Positions 16,406 through 23,985 of a stretch of 64,000 nt of DNA are shown here, in pieces (within the stretch, counting starts at the first letter, position 1; the number at the start of each line of letters is the position of its first letter). The notes below the pieces were generated by a model. That model saw only the letters and a program-made list of their open reading frames with translations. It was not told where the DNA came from and ran no database searches. This DNA is from Parasedimentitalea psychrophila. GTDB lineage: Bacteria; Pseudomonadota; Alphaproteobacteria; Rhodobacterales; Rhodobacteraceae. Location: positions 4,549,501-4,613,500 of the forward strand of contig NZ_CP127247.1 of assembly GCF_030285785.1 (NCBI RefSeq). The letters are read 5' to 3'. A program made the position numbers and the translations under genes.

Positions 16406-17045
16406 ATGCCCGTCCCTGACCGCGCATCCGTCCCAGATCGAACATATGATCTGACCAGGCGCGCATTGCCCGCTCGATCCACTCGCCGCCGCGATAGCTG
16501 CAGCCCTCTTTGGTCAGCCATTCATCCATCCAGCGCACCGCGGCATCGTTCTTGGCCAAGTCAACCTGATAGCCTGCCACGGTGACCCGTAGGCGCTGCA
16601 GCCGTTTGGCTGTATTGGCCGCCTCATTGCGGGCGCGGTTGTCCTCTTTGCGGGCAATGGCCTCATTCAGGGATTTCAGCACCATCGGGTGCATCAACCG
16701 GATCTCGCCCCCCTCACAGAGGCAGCGCCTCCACTTGTGCAGCGGCCCATATTCAAGCGCACACAGCGCCTTAAAATGGGAGGCATCGATGAATATCATC
16801 TTTGCCAGCGCATCCATATCATCCGGCAAAGTGCCAACAGGTGAATGGTCATAAGCAATGTTGGTGAGATCGAAATACAGCGCCCGGCACTCTGGTGTGC
16901 CCTTCAGGCGCATGTCCGAATTGAGCCAACGGCGGCGCTCCCAGACCATGAAATAGTGACTGTCCAGCCGGTCATCTGACGTCAGCGGATATTCGGGCAG
17001 ATCATCGACCGACACCGGCTGCACATACTGCGTTCTCTGCATCAT
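16404..17045 (-). CDS. Phage early protein, O-like position, DUF1376-like (213 aa)
   Basis: The start at 17045 (MMQRTQYVQPVSVDDLPEYP) has GGAGGA just upstream, unlike the longer frame. The N-terminal part SHYFMVWERRRWLNSDMRLK followed by CRALYFDLTNIAYDHSPVGT with LPDDMDALAKMI resembles DUF1376-type and other phage replication-initiation proteins, in which a winged-helix-like module evaluates substrate growth states. The C-terminus has a basic helical part and WMDEWLTKEGC. Position after Cro and cII-like genes is that of lambda O. Replication role is inferred. Confidence 0.6.
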   Translation of the reverse strand: MMQRTQYVQPVSVDDLPEYPLTSDDRLDSHYFMVWERRRWLNSDMRLKGTPECRALYFDLTNIAYDHSPVGTLPDDMDALAKMIFIDASHFKALCALEYGPLHKWRRCLCEGGEIRLMHPMVLKSLNEAIARKEDNRARNEAANTAKRLQRLRVTVAGYQVDLAKNDAAVRWMDEWLTKEGCSYRGGEWIERAMRAWSDHMFDLGRMRGQGRA

Positions 17046-17103
17046 GCCATCCTCCGTTGATTGCCAAATTCCATCAAACCGCCGGTTTCTGAACAAGGGC
17101 CGG

Positions 17104-17427
17104 TCATGCCGCCCGGGCCAATTCAGCTGCGAAATACGCTGACGCGTCGGGGTCGGTCAGCATGACCAACAGGGCGATATGGCTAGTTGGCGCGGTCACA
17201 GCCCCCCACCAGTTCAATGCGGTCTGGAAACTGACATCGCAAAACAGCGCCACTTCACGCGGACTACGGAACCGGGATCTGAAATATCCCGACCACAAAT
17301 CAGGCGCGTTGGATTTTAGCCAATAGGGGTCAAATTGATTTGACCAAGAGTTTCGCTGCTGATCTGCGCCAGTATCGGCACATGAAACAACATTTTTTAC
17401 AACAATGGTCAGATATGGAGGTCTCAT
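17104..17427 (-). CDS. Phage early regulator-like protein (107 aa)
   Basis: A 107-residue protein that starts inside the stop of the Cro-like gene (ATGA at 17424-17427), so the two are translationally coupled. The C-terminal half, FRSPREVALFCDVSFQTALNWWGAVTAP in pieces, reads like a helix-turn-helix (helix, CDVS turn, recognition helix QTALNWW). The position corresponds to lambda cII. The N-terminal 45 residues are poorly ordered by eye. A DNA-binding role is likely, an activator role is speculative. Confidence 0.6.
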   Translation of the reverse strand: MRPPYLTIVVKNVVSCADTGADQQRNSWSNQFDPYWLKSNAPDLWSGYFRSRFRSPREVALFCDVSFQTALNWWGAVTAPTSHIALLVMLTDPDASAYFAAELARAA

Positions 17428-17660
17428 GCGGCGTCCTTTCCATTAGCTTCAGGGTGCCCCTTAAAAAGGTGCTCCGGGACATCGAGGCCTCTCGCATTGC
17501 AATATTCTCGGACCACCCAAAACCAGTGTGCTGGAAACAAACCAACACGCTTGGCCCGAGTAACCAGCTGAACCGACAAGCCCGTTTCACGCTGAAACTG
17601 ACCGCGTCCAGCAGACTCAAGAAAGTCCGCAACAGATTGTGTTCTATTCCCTGCTCTCAT
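17424..17660 (-). CDS. Cro-like repressor (78 aa)
   Basis: A small protein starting at 17660 (MRAGNRTQSVADFLESAGRG). RGQFQRETGLSVQLVTRAKR followed by VGLFPAHWFWVVREYCNARG has the layout of Cro-like helix-turn-helix proteins of alphaproteobacterial prophages, in which GLS is the turn and FPAxW follows the recognition helix. It is divergent from the CI-like gene across an 85-base region that contains two palindromic operators. It would turn the lysogenic repressor off and lead the leftward early operon. Confidence 0.75.
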   Translation of the reverse strand: MRAGNRTQSVADFLESAGRGQFQRETGLSVQLVTRAKRVGLFPAHWFWVVREYCNARGLDVPEHLFKGHPEANGKDAA

Positions 17661-17671
17661 AACCACACTTC

Positions 17672-17710
17672 TACGCAATTTGCGTATTTTGTAAATACGC
17701 AAATTGCTCA
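17672..17710. promoter_or_regulatory. Immunity-region operators between cro-like and cI-like genes
   Basis: Two related 15-bp sites lie in the divergent gap: TACGCAATTTGCGTA (17672-17686, a palindrome except its centre) and TACGCAAATTGCTCA (17696-17710), with centres 24 bp apart. The same words recur before the rightward operon (18234-18278). They are the expected binding sites for the CI-like and/or Cro-like protein. Clear -35/-10 boxes were not assigned here. Confidence 0.75.
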
Positions 17711-17745
17711 GTGCCGTCAATCAAGCAAAACGATAGAATGCACTC

Positions 17746-18006
17746 ATGCTTGAAGATCAAGAAGACGACATTGAAGCCGTAGCGGCACGCCTGAAAAGGG
17801 TGAGGGAAATCCTTGGGTTAACCAAGAAAGAATTTGCCGAGCGTGCCGATATGACAGAGCAAACATATGGTCCATTTGAAAATGCCCGCCGTGAACTGTC
17901 GCTGAACGCGGCGAAAAAGCTCAGAAAACGCTATGGCTTACCTCTAGAGTTTACGTATTTCGGGAAAATTGAAGATCTACCGACCAGGATCTCTAAAGAT
18001 TTGTGA
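17746..18006 (+). CDS. CI-like XRE-family repressor (86 aa)
   Basis: An 86-residue protein with a classical XRE helix-turn-helix: RLKRVREILGLTKKEFAERA, DMTEQTYGPFENARRELS, then LNAAKKLRKRYGLPLEFTYF. It lacks a C-terminal LexA-like autocleavage domain, so induction would not be by RecA-stimulated self-cleavage unless another factor acts. It is divergent from the Cro-like gene and the operators between them make it the likely lysogeny repressor. After it, 296 bases contain no further gene but the second operator pair. Confidence 0.85.
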   Translation: MLEDQEDDIEAVAARLKRVREILGLTKKEFAERADMTEQTYGPFENARRELSLNAAKKLRKRYGLPLEFTYFGKIEDLPTRISKDL

Positions 18007-18233
18007 TCTAGTCCCTCGGTGATATCTACCCAGAAATCCAGTGGTAGACCGGACAAACAACGCGCCAACTTCAATAGACGAAGATGCTCATATTCGTTCA
18101 TAACTTCTAATCCTGACGTTGAAAGAAAATTACGTTCGCGCATTCCTACGCATGGATGCTTAGATGGCCACTAAAGAGCAATCTACTAGCTCCCAACATT
18201 GGGATCTCATCGTTTCTTGCATAAAGTTAAAAC

Positions 18234-18285
18234 TAAACAATTTGCTTACTTTTGCACTTGACCTACGCAATTTGCTTAGTTTAAG
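18234..18285 (+). promoter_or_regulatory. Rightward early promoter with two CI/Cro-type operators
   Basis: Two 15-bp sites, TAAACAATTTGCTTA (18234-18248) and TACGCAATTTGCTTA (18264-18278), repeat the operator words of the cro/cI gap. The second lies exactly between a -35-like TTGACC (18258-18263) and a -10-like TTTAAG (18280-18285), spaced 16 bases, so bound repressor would block this promoter. The first gene starts about 18 bases downstream, implying a very short leader. Confidence 0.7.
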
Positions 18286-18302
18286 CATTGCTGTATCAAC
18301 CG

Positions 18303-18596
18303 ATGGAGGTAAAGATTCAAGATCTACCCAAGGAGACTATCTCCTCGCCCCGCACAATCGTTTCGCGGCCCGAGGACTACCTGGACAACCCCGCCCTGTT
18401 CATGGCCGCCTGGGCCGTATTGAAGGCCGCACGCGGTCAGGCGTTTGACCCAGCCCGCCTGCGGGCTGCGCATTTGATCGATCGCCCGGAACCGACGCCA
18501 GAACCAAACAATCTGGACCAGACGCTGGACCGAGTTGCTGCCAAAACCCGCGCAATCGCACAGGCCAAGGGGCATGCACTGCCTCCAGCGGCATAG
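18303..18596 (+). CDS. Rightward early operon, hypothetical protein 1 (97 aa)
   Basis: First gene after the operator-covered promoter. The ATG at 18303 gives MEVKIQDLPKETISSPRTIV; a TTG five codons upstream would be nearer to the -10 box. No Shine-Dalgarno sequence is seen, consistent with near-leaderless translation. The protein is acidic/polar with an AMFMAAWAVLKAARGQAFDP-like helix (FMAAWAVLKAARGQAF) in the middle and an alanine/proline-rich end. No function recognised. Confidence 0.65.
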   Translation: MEVKIQDLPKETISSPRTIVSRPEDYLDNPALFMAAWAVLKAARGQAFDPARLRAAHLIDRPEPTPEPNNLDQTLDRVAAKTRAIAQAKGHALPPAA

Positions 18597-18606
18597 GGGA
18601 GTGACC

Positions 18607-18888
18607 ATGTTCCAAACCCTCGCTAACCGATTTGCGGACACGCTGGCTGCCCTGCCCCTGGACGAACGCCGCGACGCGGTCGCCTGCGCGGTGATTGAAA
18701 CCGGCGGGGACTACCCATTTCAGGTGCCATATCGCGCTGCGCTCGAGATCCAGCTGCATGGCACCGCTGCCATTGGCTGGACAGAGGATGAGGCGATCCA
18801 GAATTGGATCGACAGCGCGCAGCGCCCGGCCGCCGGCATCCAAGCCACCGAACCTCCCATGGTGCCCGAACCAGCGACCTGCAGCTAG
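18607..18888 (+). CDS. Rightward early operon, hypothetical protein 2 (93 aa)
   Basis: Starts at 18607 (MFQTLANRFADTLAALPLDE) with AGGGGAG a few bases upstream, ten bases after the preceding stop. The sequence has an amphipathic helix at the start and ETGGDYPFQVPYRAALEIQL in the middle, then WTEDEAIQNWIDSAQ. It looks like a small soluble phage protein. Function unknown; it is co-transcribed with genes leading to DUF2303. Confidence 0.65.
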   Translation: MFQTLANRFADTLAALPLDERRDAVACAVIETGGDYPFQVPYRAALEIQLHGTAAIGWTEDEAIQNWIDSAQRPAAGIQATEPPMVPEPATCS

Positions 18889-19026
18889 GGCATCCACTTG
18901 GCCGGGGGTCACTTGCCCCCGGCCCTTTTCCCCACACCGGCGCGCTGCGGCCCGCCACAGGGGGGGCGCAATTCCACTCACGGACTTTACCAACCGCGCC
19001 CCCGCCAATTTCACGGATCGGACCAG

Positions 19027-19311
19027 ATGCCAGGATCATCCAAAACCCCGTTCGGCGACCTGCCCCCTGCCCAACAGGCAGGCATGCTCTGCAACGAGCC
19101 CCGGTTCGCTGATTTCCTGCGCAAGGTTCACCAGTTCCCCGGCGAACCGCGCGCCTTTGTCATTGGCTGGTGCAATATCGTCAGCAGCCGCGACGTGGGC
19201 ACCGATCAGCGCGCCGCCCTGCGCTTTCAACACCTGCGCTCAGACTACGACGCCTGGCGCGGCGCCATCCCCAAGCCCGCCGCCACAAACCCATCCAACA
19301 AAGGAACCTAA
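19027..19311 (+). CDS. Rightward early operon, hypothetical protein 3 (94 aa)
   Basis: The start at 19027 (MPGSSKTPFGDLPPAQQAGM) is preferred because the upstream part of the same frame is low-complexity and proline-rich; the Shine-Dalgarno sequence is weak. The conserved-looking core is MLCNEPRFADFLRKVHQFPG, then FVIGWCNIVSSRDVGTDQRA and RFQHLRSDYDAWRGAI. No family assigned. Present in the same order as neighbours of DUF2303 in related phages as far as I can tell from general knowledge. Confidence 0.6.
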   Translation: MPGSSKTPFGDLPPAQQAGMLCNEPRFADFLRKVHQFPGEPRAFVIGWCNIVSSRDVGTDQRAALRFQHLRSDYDAWRGAIPKPAATNPSNKGT

Positions 19312-19320
19312 GAGGACGCC

Positions 19321-19686
19321 ATGACCAGCAAACCCCATGACATGAAAACGATCGACCAAATCCTCTCACTGCCCGACAGCGGCGAATTTCTGATGGAGGT
19401 TCACGACAAACACGAGTCGCTGATCAAATCGATGGATGATTTTGTCGAGACCAATAGCAAAGAGGCAACCGGCAGCTTTACCATCAAGCTGAATTACAAA
19501 CTGGATCGCGCCGGCATGTTTCAGATCGCCGCCAAATGCGATGCCAAAGAGCCCCAGAAACCCGCCGCCACTGCCGTTGCCTGGCAGGGTGGAGAAGGCC
19601 GGATCACCCCCGCCAACCCTGCGCAGTTGAAAATGGAAATCCGGGATGTTTCGCCGGGTGAAACCGAACTGCGCACCGCAGGCTAA
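19321..19686 (+). CDS. DUF2303-associated conserved phage protein (121 aa)
   Basis: A 121-residue protein ten bases after the preceding stop with AGAGGA just before its start. MKTIDQILSLPDSGEFLMEV (from residue 8) and GSFTIKLNYKLDRAGMFQIA form a beta-rich middle; the end is variable. Such proteins commonly precede DUF2303 genes in alphaproteobacterial prophages. Function unknown. Confidence 0.7.
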   Translation: MTSKPHDMKTIDQILSLPDSGEFLMEVHDKHESLIKSMDDFVETNSKEATGSFTIKLNYKLDRAGMFQIAAKCDAKEPQKPAATAVAWQGGEGRITPANPAQLKMEIRDVSPGETELRTAG

Positions 19687-19716
19687 TTCCTTCAACTCAA
19701 TTCCAAGAGGACAATC

Positions 19717-20703
19717 ATGGAACACCCAGAAGTTCAAAATATCGCTGAAACAATGCGCCAGACCGTAGAGCAGCTTAGTAAAGCTGAGCCGATTGACACC
19801 AACGCCGATCGCACTGACCTGTCAGCCGCGCACCTGTTGAGCCTTCCCAAAGGCCGCACGGTCGCGGACGTGACAGAGCAGATGCGCAAGGCCGCAACCC
19901 ACCTGAAACCAGCGCAAAAGACCGGCACCGCCAAATTTGAAACGCTGGACAGCTTCATTGACTGGACCAATCGCTTCAAAGGCGATGAATCGGTGGTGTT
20001 TGCCAACCAGTCACGCCAGCAACCATCGCTCACCAGCGTTATTGATTACCACCCAGAAAGCGCCCCGCAGCTCGATCCAAAAACCGGCGATGCAAATGCT
20101 CGGTACTGCCGCCACCGCGGACTCTACAAATTCCCGGTTTCCGAGGAATGGAAGATCTGGAATGCAGTCGCCCAAAAGACCCTGGCCAAATCCGAGCTGG
20201 GAGAATTTATCGAAGAACACGCCAAGGACATTATCGATCCCTCCCCGGCCTTGCTGGGCAGCGGCAAACCAGAAAATGCGGAGCCCTGGGAAAAGCCCCT
20301 GATCGAGGTCGCCGCCAAGCTGAAGGGCCGCTACGGCCAGTTTGCCCGCCTGATGGAAATGTCCCGCCATCTGGAGATCTATGTGAGCAGCAATCTGATC
20401 ACCAAGCGCAACCCGGACGACGGCACCGTGCAAATGTCATTCGAGAATGAAAACAAGGACGCCGAGGGCAAGCCGCTCTCCATCCCAAATCTTTTCCTGA
20501 TCGCCATCCCGGTATTTGACCAGGGCGTCAACTATCGCCTTCCGGTTCGGTTCAGCTTCAAGAAAAACGGCTCTGCGGTCTCTTTCCGGCTGACGATTTA
20601 TAACCCTGAAGCGGCATTCTATGACGCCCTGAAAGAGGCTGTGAACACCGCCCAGGAAAAGACTAAGTTGCCCACCTTCTACGGCTCCCCCGAAACCCCC
20701 TGA
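19717..20703 (+). CDS. DUF2303 (YfdQ-like) family protein (328 aa)
   Basis: A 328-residue protein with the DUF2303 layout: LSLPKGRTVADVTEQMRKAA near residues 42-60, DSFIDWTNRFKGDESVVFAN, VIDYHPESAPQLDPKTGDAN, then RYCRHRGLYKFPVSEEWKIW, and a C-terminal part QGVNYRLPVRFSFKKNGSAV. The family is common in prophage early regions, often near recombination or exonuclease genes, and its biochemical role is not established. AAGAGGAC precedes the start. Confidence 0.88.
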   Translation: MEHPEVQNIAETMRQTVEQLSKAEPIDTNADRTDLSAAHLLSLPKGRTVADVTEQMRKAATHLKPAQKTGTAKFETLDSFIDWTNRFKGDESVVFANQSRQQPSLTSVIDYHPESAPQLDPKTGDANARYCRHRGLYKFPVSEEWKIWNAVAQKTLAKSELGEFIEEHAKDIIDPSPALLGSGKPENAEPWEKPLIEVAAKLKGRYGQFARLMEMSRHLEIYVSSNLITKRNPDDGTVQMSFENENKDAEGKPLSIPNLFLIAIPVFDQGVNYRLPVRFSFKKNGSAVSFRLTIYNPEAAFYDALKEAVNTAQEKTKLPTFYGSPETP

Positions 20704-20825
20704 TCGGTCGCTCTGACTGATACCCCCGCCGCCGTAATCCCTTGGCCGGGTGGCGGCGGGGTCTCTGATCTCTCTCTGTGGCCCTTCTCGATCGAAGGGC
20801 CAGCGACGGAAACCAGGAGGACGCC

Positions 20826-21482
20826 ATGAAAGCCCTACGCGTATTAGTCGGCTGCGAGACCTCGGGCGAGGTTCGTCGCGCATTCCTCGATCGAGGACAC
20901 GACGCATGGTCCTGTGATCTGCTACCTGCCGACGATCGCAGCAACCGCCACATGCAATGCGACGTGCGAGATGTGCTGGATGATGGCTGGGATCTGCTGG
21001 TGGTGATGCACCCGCCCTGCACTCGGCTGTGCAACAGCGGTGTGCGCTGGCTGCATACTCCACCACCGGGACGCACCAAGGCCGAGATGTGGGCAGAGCT
21101 GGATGATGGCGCCGCGTTGTTTTCTGCCTGCTGGAATGCGCCAGTGCCGCGCGTAGCTGTGGAAAATCCGGTGATGCACAAACACGCCAAGGCGCTGATC
21201 GAGAATTTTCAGCCCGCCGCACAGACCGTACAGCCGTGGTGGTTTGGCGAAGAGGCGTTCAAGGGCACCGGCCTTTATTTGCGCGACCTGCCACCCTTGG
21301 TCGCTACCAACCGACTGACACCACCAAGGCGCGGCACTGATGACCACAAACGCTGGTCAGCGATCCACCGAGCCCCGCCCGGACCTGACCGGTGGAAAAC
21401 CCGCTCTAAGACATTCACCGGCATTGCACTCGCGATGGCCGATCAATGGGGTAGCTATGCAATGGAGGATCTGGCCGCATGA
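20826..21482 (+). CDS. C5 cytosine methyltransferase-like protein (218 aa)
   Basis: The start at 20826 (MKALRVLVGCETSGEVRRAF) has AGGAGGA upstream. The order of motifs is that of m5C methyltransferases in shortened form: an AdoMet-loop-like LVGCETSGEVRRAFLDRGHD, an acidic CDVRDVL, VVMHPPCTRLCNSG with the PPC catalytic motif IV, and RVAVENPVMH as motif VI. At 218 residues it lacks a large target-recognition domain. Such small phage proteins may modify DNA to escape restriction, but the activity is not proven. It overlaps the excisionase-like gene by four bases. Confidence 0.75.
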   Translation: MKALRVLVGCETSGEVRRAFLDRGHDAWSCDLLPADDRSNRHMQCDVRDVLDDGWDLLVVMHPPCTRLCNSGVRWLHTPPPGRTKAEMWAELDDGAALFSACWNAPVPRVAVENPVMHKHAKALIENFQPAAQTVQPWWFGEEAFKGTGLYLRDLPPLVATNRLTPPRRGTDDHKRWSAIHRAPPGPDRWKTRSKTFTGIALAMADQWGSYAMEDLAA

Positions 21483-21760
21483 CACCTGCCCGACCATATA
21501 CGCCTGACCAACTGGGCGAGCGCTGGCACTGTTCTGGTGAAACCGTGCGTCTACTGGTGAAAAGCGGGGCCTTGCGCGGATTCCGCGTTGGTCGCATGAT
21601 CCGGATACCCAGGGATGCAGTGGAGGAATACGAATGCCCGAAATCAACATCGGACGGCTTAGAGGCGGACTCTGTGTCTATTGGTATGATAGCACCGGCA
21701 AACGAATTCGCCGTCAGCTTGAGGCACGCACCCGAAAGGACGCAGAAGCCGAAGCAATAG
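21479..21760 (+). CDS. Excisionase-like helix-turn-helix protein (93 aa)
   Basis: Residues 6-50 show the MerR/AlpA-type DNA-binding fold: YTPDQLGERWHCSGETVRLL, then VKSGALRGFRVGRMIRIPRD. This is the pattern of phage Xis or integrase-controlling proteins. The last 40 codons overlap the integrase gene by 127 bases in another frame, so the C-terminus is constrained by two genes. It follows the methyltransferase-like gene in an ATGA overlap. Confidence 0.8.
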   Translation: MTPARPYTPDQLGERWHCSGETVRLLVKSGALRGFRVGRMIRIPRDAVEEYECPKSTSDGLEADSVSIGMIAPANEFAVSLRHAPERTQKPKQ

Positions 21761-22650
21761 ACGTTTATCGCAAAGAGAACCCTACCCCCGCTGGCCAGAC
21801 TGTTCAGCAGATCTGGGATGATTACCTGATTGAGCGGCAGGGGCGCTCAGTTGCAACGACAATGCGCTACACTGGCAAAGCCATCCTCCCGCATTTTGGC
21901 GCGCTGCGCCCCGACCAAATCGACACCCTGCATTGTCGAGACTACACATCCATGCGCCGCCAGGCCGGGCGCAAGGACGGTTCAATCTGGACAGAACTTG
22001 GGCACCTGCGCACCACCATGCAATGGGCTGAGAAAACAGGCCGGATCGAGCGCGCGCCAGCCATCGAAAGACCGCAGAAACCGGCGCCAAAAGACCGTTA
22101 TATGACCCGTGCCGAAATCGCCAAAATCCTTGCCGCCCCGTGTGAACCGCACATCCGTCTTGCTGCCCTTCTGATGCTGTCCACCGCAGGTCGGGTTTCT
22201 GCCATTTTAGAATTAACTTGGGACAGGGTGGACCTCGATCGTGGCTTGATCGATCTCCGCATCAGCGAGAGCACCACCCGCAAGGGCCGCGCTGTTGTTC
22301 CGATCAACGCAGGCCTGCGCGCCGCATTGCAAGAAGCGCGCGAAGCCGCATTAAGTGATCATGTGGTTGAATGGGCTGGCGGACCTGTCAAATCCATCCG
22401 CAAGGGAATCGTAAGCCTAGCGGCGCGTGCCGGGGTCCCGAATATCAGCCCGCATGTCTTCCGACATACATCAGCCGTTCACATGGCCGAGGCCGGGGTG
22501 CCAATGAGCGAAATCAGCCAGTACCTTGGCCACTCTAACGTCGCAATCACCGAACGGGTCTATGCACGATTCAGCCCAGATTACCTGCGCAAAGCTGCTG
22601 ATGTGGTTGATTTTACCATGATCCGGAGCGTCCTAGGTTCCAAGAACTGA
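21634..22650 (+). CDS. int: Tyrosine-recombinase prophage integrase (338 aa)
   Basis: A full-length phage integrase. The N-terminal part (residues 15-50) is a small arm-binding-like region, a SAM-like core-binding domain follows (QTVQQIWDDYLIERQGRSVA), and the catalytic domain carries Arg187 (STAGRVSAILELTW), Lys217 region, His274-x-x-Arg277 (PHVFRHTSAV), His300 (LGHSN) and the nucleophile Tyr310 (ERVYARFSP). GGAGG precedes the ATG. It ends 60 bases before the 3' end of tRNA-Val, the likely attachment site. Confidence 0.95.
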   Translation: MPEINIGRLRGGLCVYWYDSTGKRIRRQLEARTRKDAEAEAIDVYRKENPTPAGQTVQQIWDDYLIERQGRSVATTMRYTGKAILPHFGALRPDQIDTLHCRDYTSMRRQAGRKDGSIWTELGHLRTTMQWAEKTGRIERAPAIERPQKPAPKDRYMTRAEIAKILAAPCEPHIRLAALLMLSTAGRVSAILELTWDRVDLDRGLIDLRISESTTRKGRAVVPINAGLRAALQEAREAALSDHVVEWAGGPVKSIRKGIVSLAARAGVPNISPHVFRHTSAVHMAEAGVPMSEISQYLGHSNVAITERVYARFSPDYLRKAADVVDFTMIRSVLGSKN

Positions 22651-22710
22651 GGAACACTTCGTAAACCACCGCCGCAACCATTCAATATCTTTAGTTTTCA
22701 AATGGTTAGA

Positions 22711-22786
<76 letters not shown>

Positions 22787-22977
22787 GGTGAGGCGGGATT
22801 TAGACAATGCGCAGGGCCGACGCAAGGGCCAAAATACTTTTTCTTCAGAAAATTCATATCTGCACAAAATACCGGCGCATCTCATGCGCGTCTCACAGAC
22901 GTCTGTCTCTGAAACTCAACCTGAAACACCGGCTTTGGCGCATTGAATTGGGGGCCATGTTGCGCCAGAGTCGCGCC

Positions 22978-23880
22978 ATGACCCAACTTGATCCCCGACA
23001 GACCACCTGTTTCCTGGTCGCCGTTCAGACCGGAACCGTCAGAGCGGCAGCCGAGCAGATTGGCCTGGAGCCCTCGACTGTCAGCCGGAATATTTCTGCA
23101 CTGGAAACTGCCATGTCCACGACGCTGATTGAACGTGGAAGATCCGGTGTTCGGCCAACTGAATCGGGTGTGCTTTTGGTGGCGTTCTTAAAACGGCAGA
23201 GCGGTGAGTTGGATCTTCTCCGGTCTGAATTTGATGCCCTTGCGCAGATGAAACGTGGCAAAGTGACAATCGCGGTCGGCGAAGGCTTTGTCGGCGACCT
23301 GTTTGATGGCGCCCTGGCCAGGTTTTCCGCCAAATACCCCGATATCACCTTCGCCATAACGGTGGGATCGACCGAACATGTGATGCAACAGATCACCTCA
23401 GAGCAAGCCCATCTGGGACTGGCCTACAATGTCCCCAAAACCCCGCAGATCAGGGTCGAGACCTGCGCCGCGCAGCCTCTTGTCGCGCTGGTGCGCAGGG
23501 GTGGCATTTACGACAGCACAGAGCCTCTTGATCTGGCAACCCTAGCAAAAATGCCATGTGCCATCCCGCCCAAAACCTTTGGCATTGGGGCGATGATAAC
23601 AGCGGTTGAGGCCAAACACGGCATCCGGCTACGCGCGATTGTCGAGACCGGTTCGATTGCGGCGCTGAAGGCCTTTGTGCGCAATGACATGGGATACACC
23701 ATCCTGCCGCGGTTTGTTGTCGAAAATGAGCTGTCGTCCGGGATGATGACCGCACACCAGATAACATCCACTGTATTTGCGGGTGGCGTGTCCTCGCTGC
23801 TGCGCAAGGAAGGCCGCAAGCTGCCGCAGGCGGCAGATCTTCTTCTCAAGCAGTTGAAAAAGATGGCGGCCTTTGCTTAG
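22978..23880 (+). CDS. LysR-family transcriptional regulator
   Basis: N-terminal winged helix-turn-helix: residues from MTQLDPRQTTCFLVAVQTGT through AAAEQIGLEPSTVSRNISAL, with the LysR-type ALETAMSTTLIERGR. The effector domain follows to about residue 300. The start at 22978 gives the usual LysR length; an ATG 21 bases earlier is possible. It stands between tRNA-Val and the dehydrogenase/aldehyde dehydrogenase cluster on the same strand, 105 bases apart, and could control it. Signal unknown. Confidence 0.85.
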   Translation: MTQLDPRQTTCFLVAVQTGTVRAAAEQIGLEPSTVSRNISALETAMSTTLIERGRSGVRPTESGVLLVAFLKRQSGELDLLRSEFDALAQMKRGKVTIAVGEGFVGDLFDGALARFSAKYPDITFAITVGSTEHVMQQITSEQAHLGLAYNVPKTPQIRVETCAAQPLVALVRRGGIYDSTEPLDLATLAKMPCAIPPKTFGIGAMITAVEAKHGIRLRAIVETGSIAALKAFVRNDMGYTILPRFVVENELSSGMMTAHQITSTVFAGGVSSLLRKEGRKLPQAADLLLKQLKKMAAFA

Positions 23881-23985
23881 TCAGCTTATCGTTGCGCCCA
23901 GCGCAACGAATTCATCGAATGCCCGGCATTCTTTGCCGAAAGAAAATGAACCATAGTTCTGGAAACCCCTGTCAGTAGAAGGACT

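Noticed and set aside
16219-16521. A 100-codon minus-strand frame across the repeat array
   Set aside because: The protein is low-complexity and made by the repeat words (TVRDCPKDTLRQ and similar); it overlaps a real gene and has no start signal.
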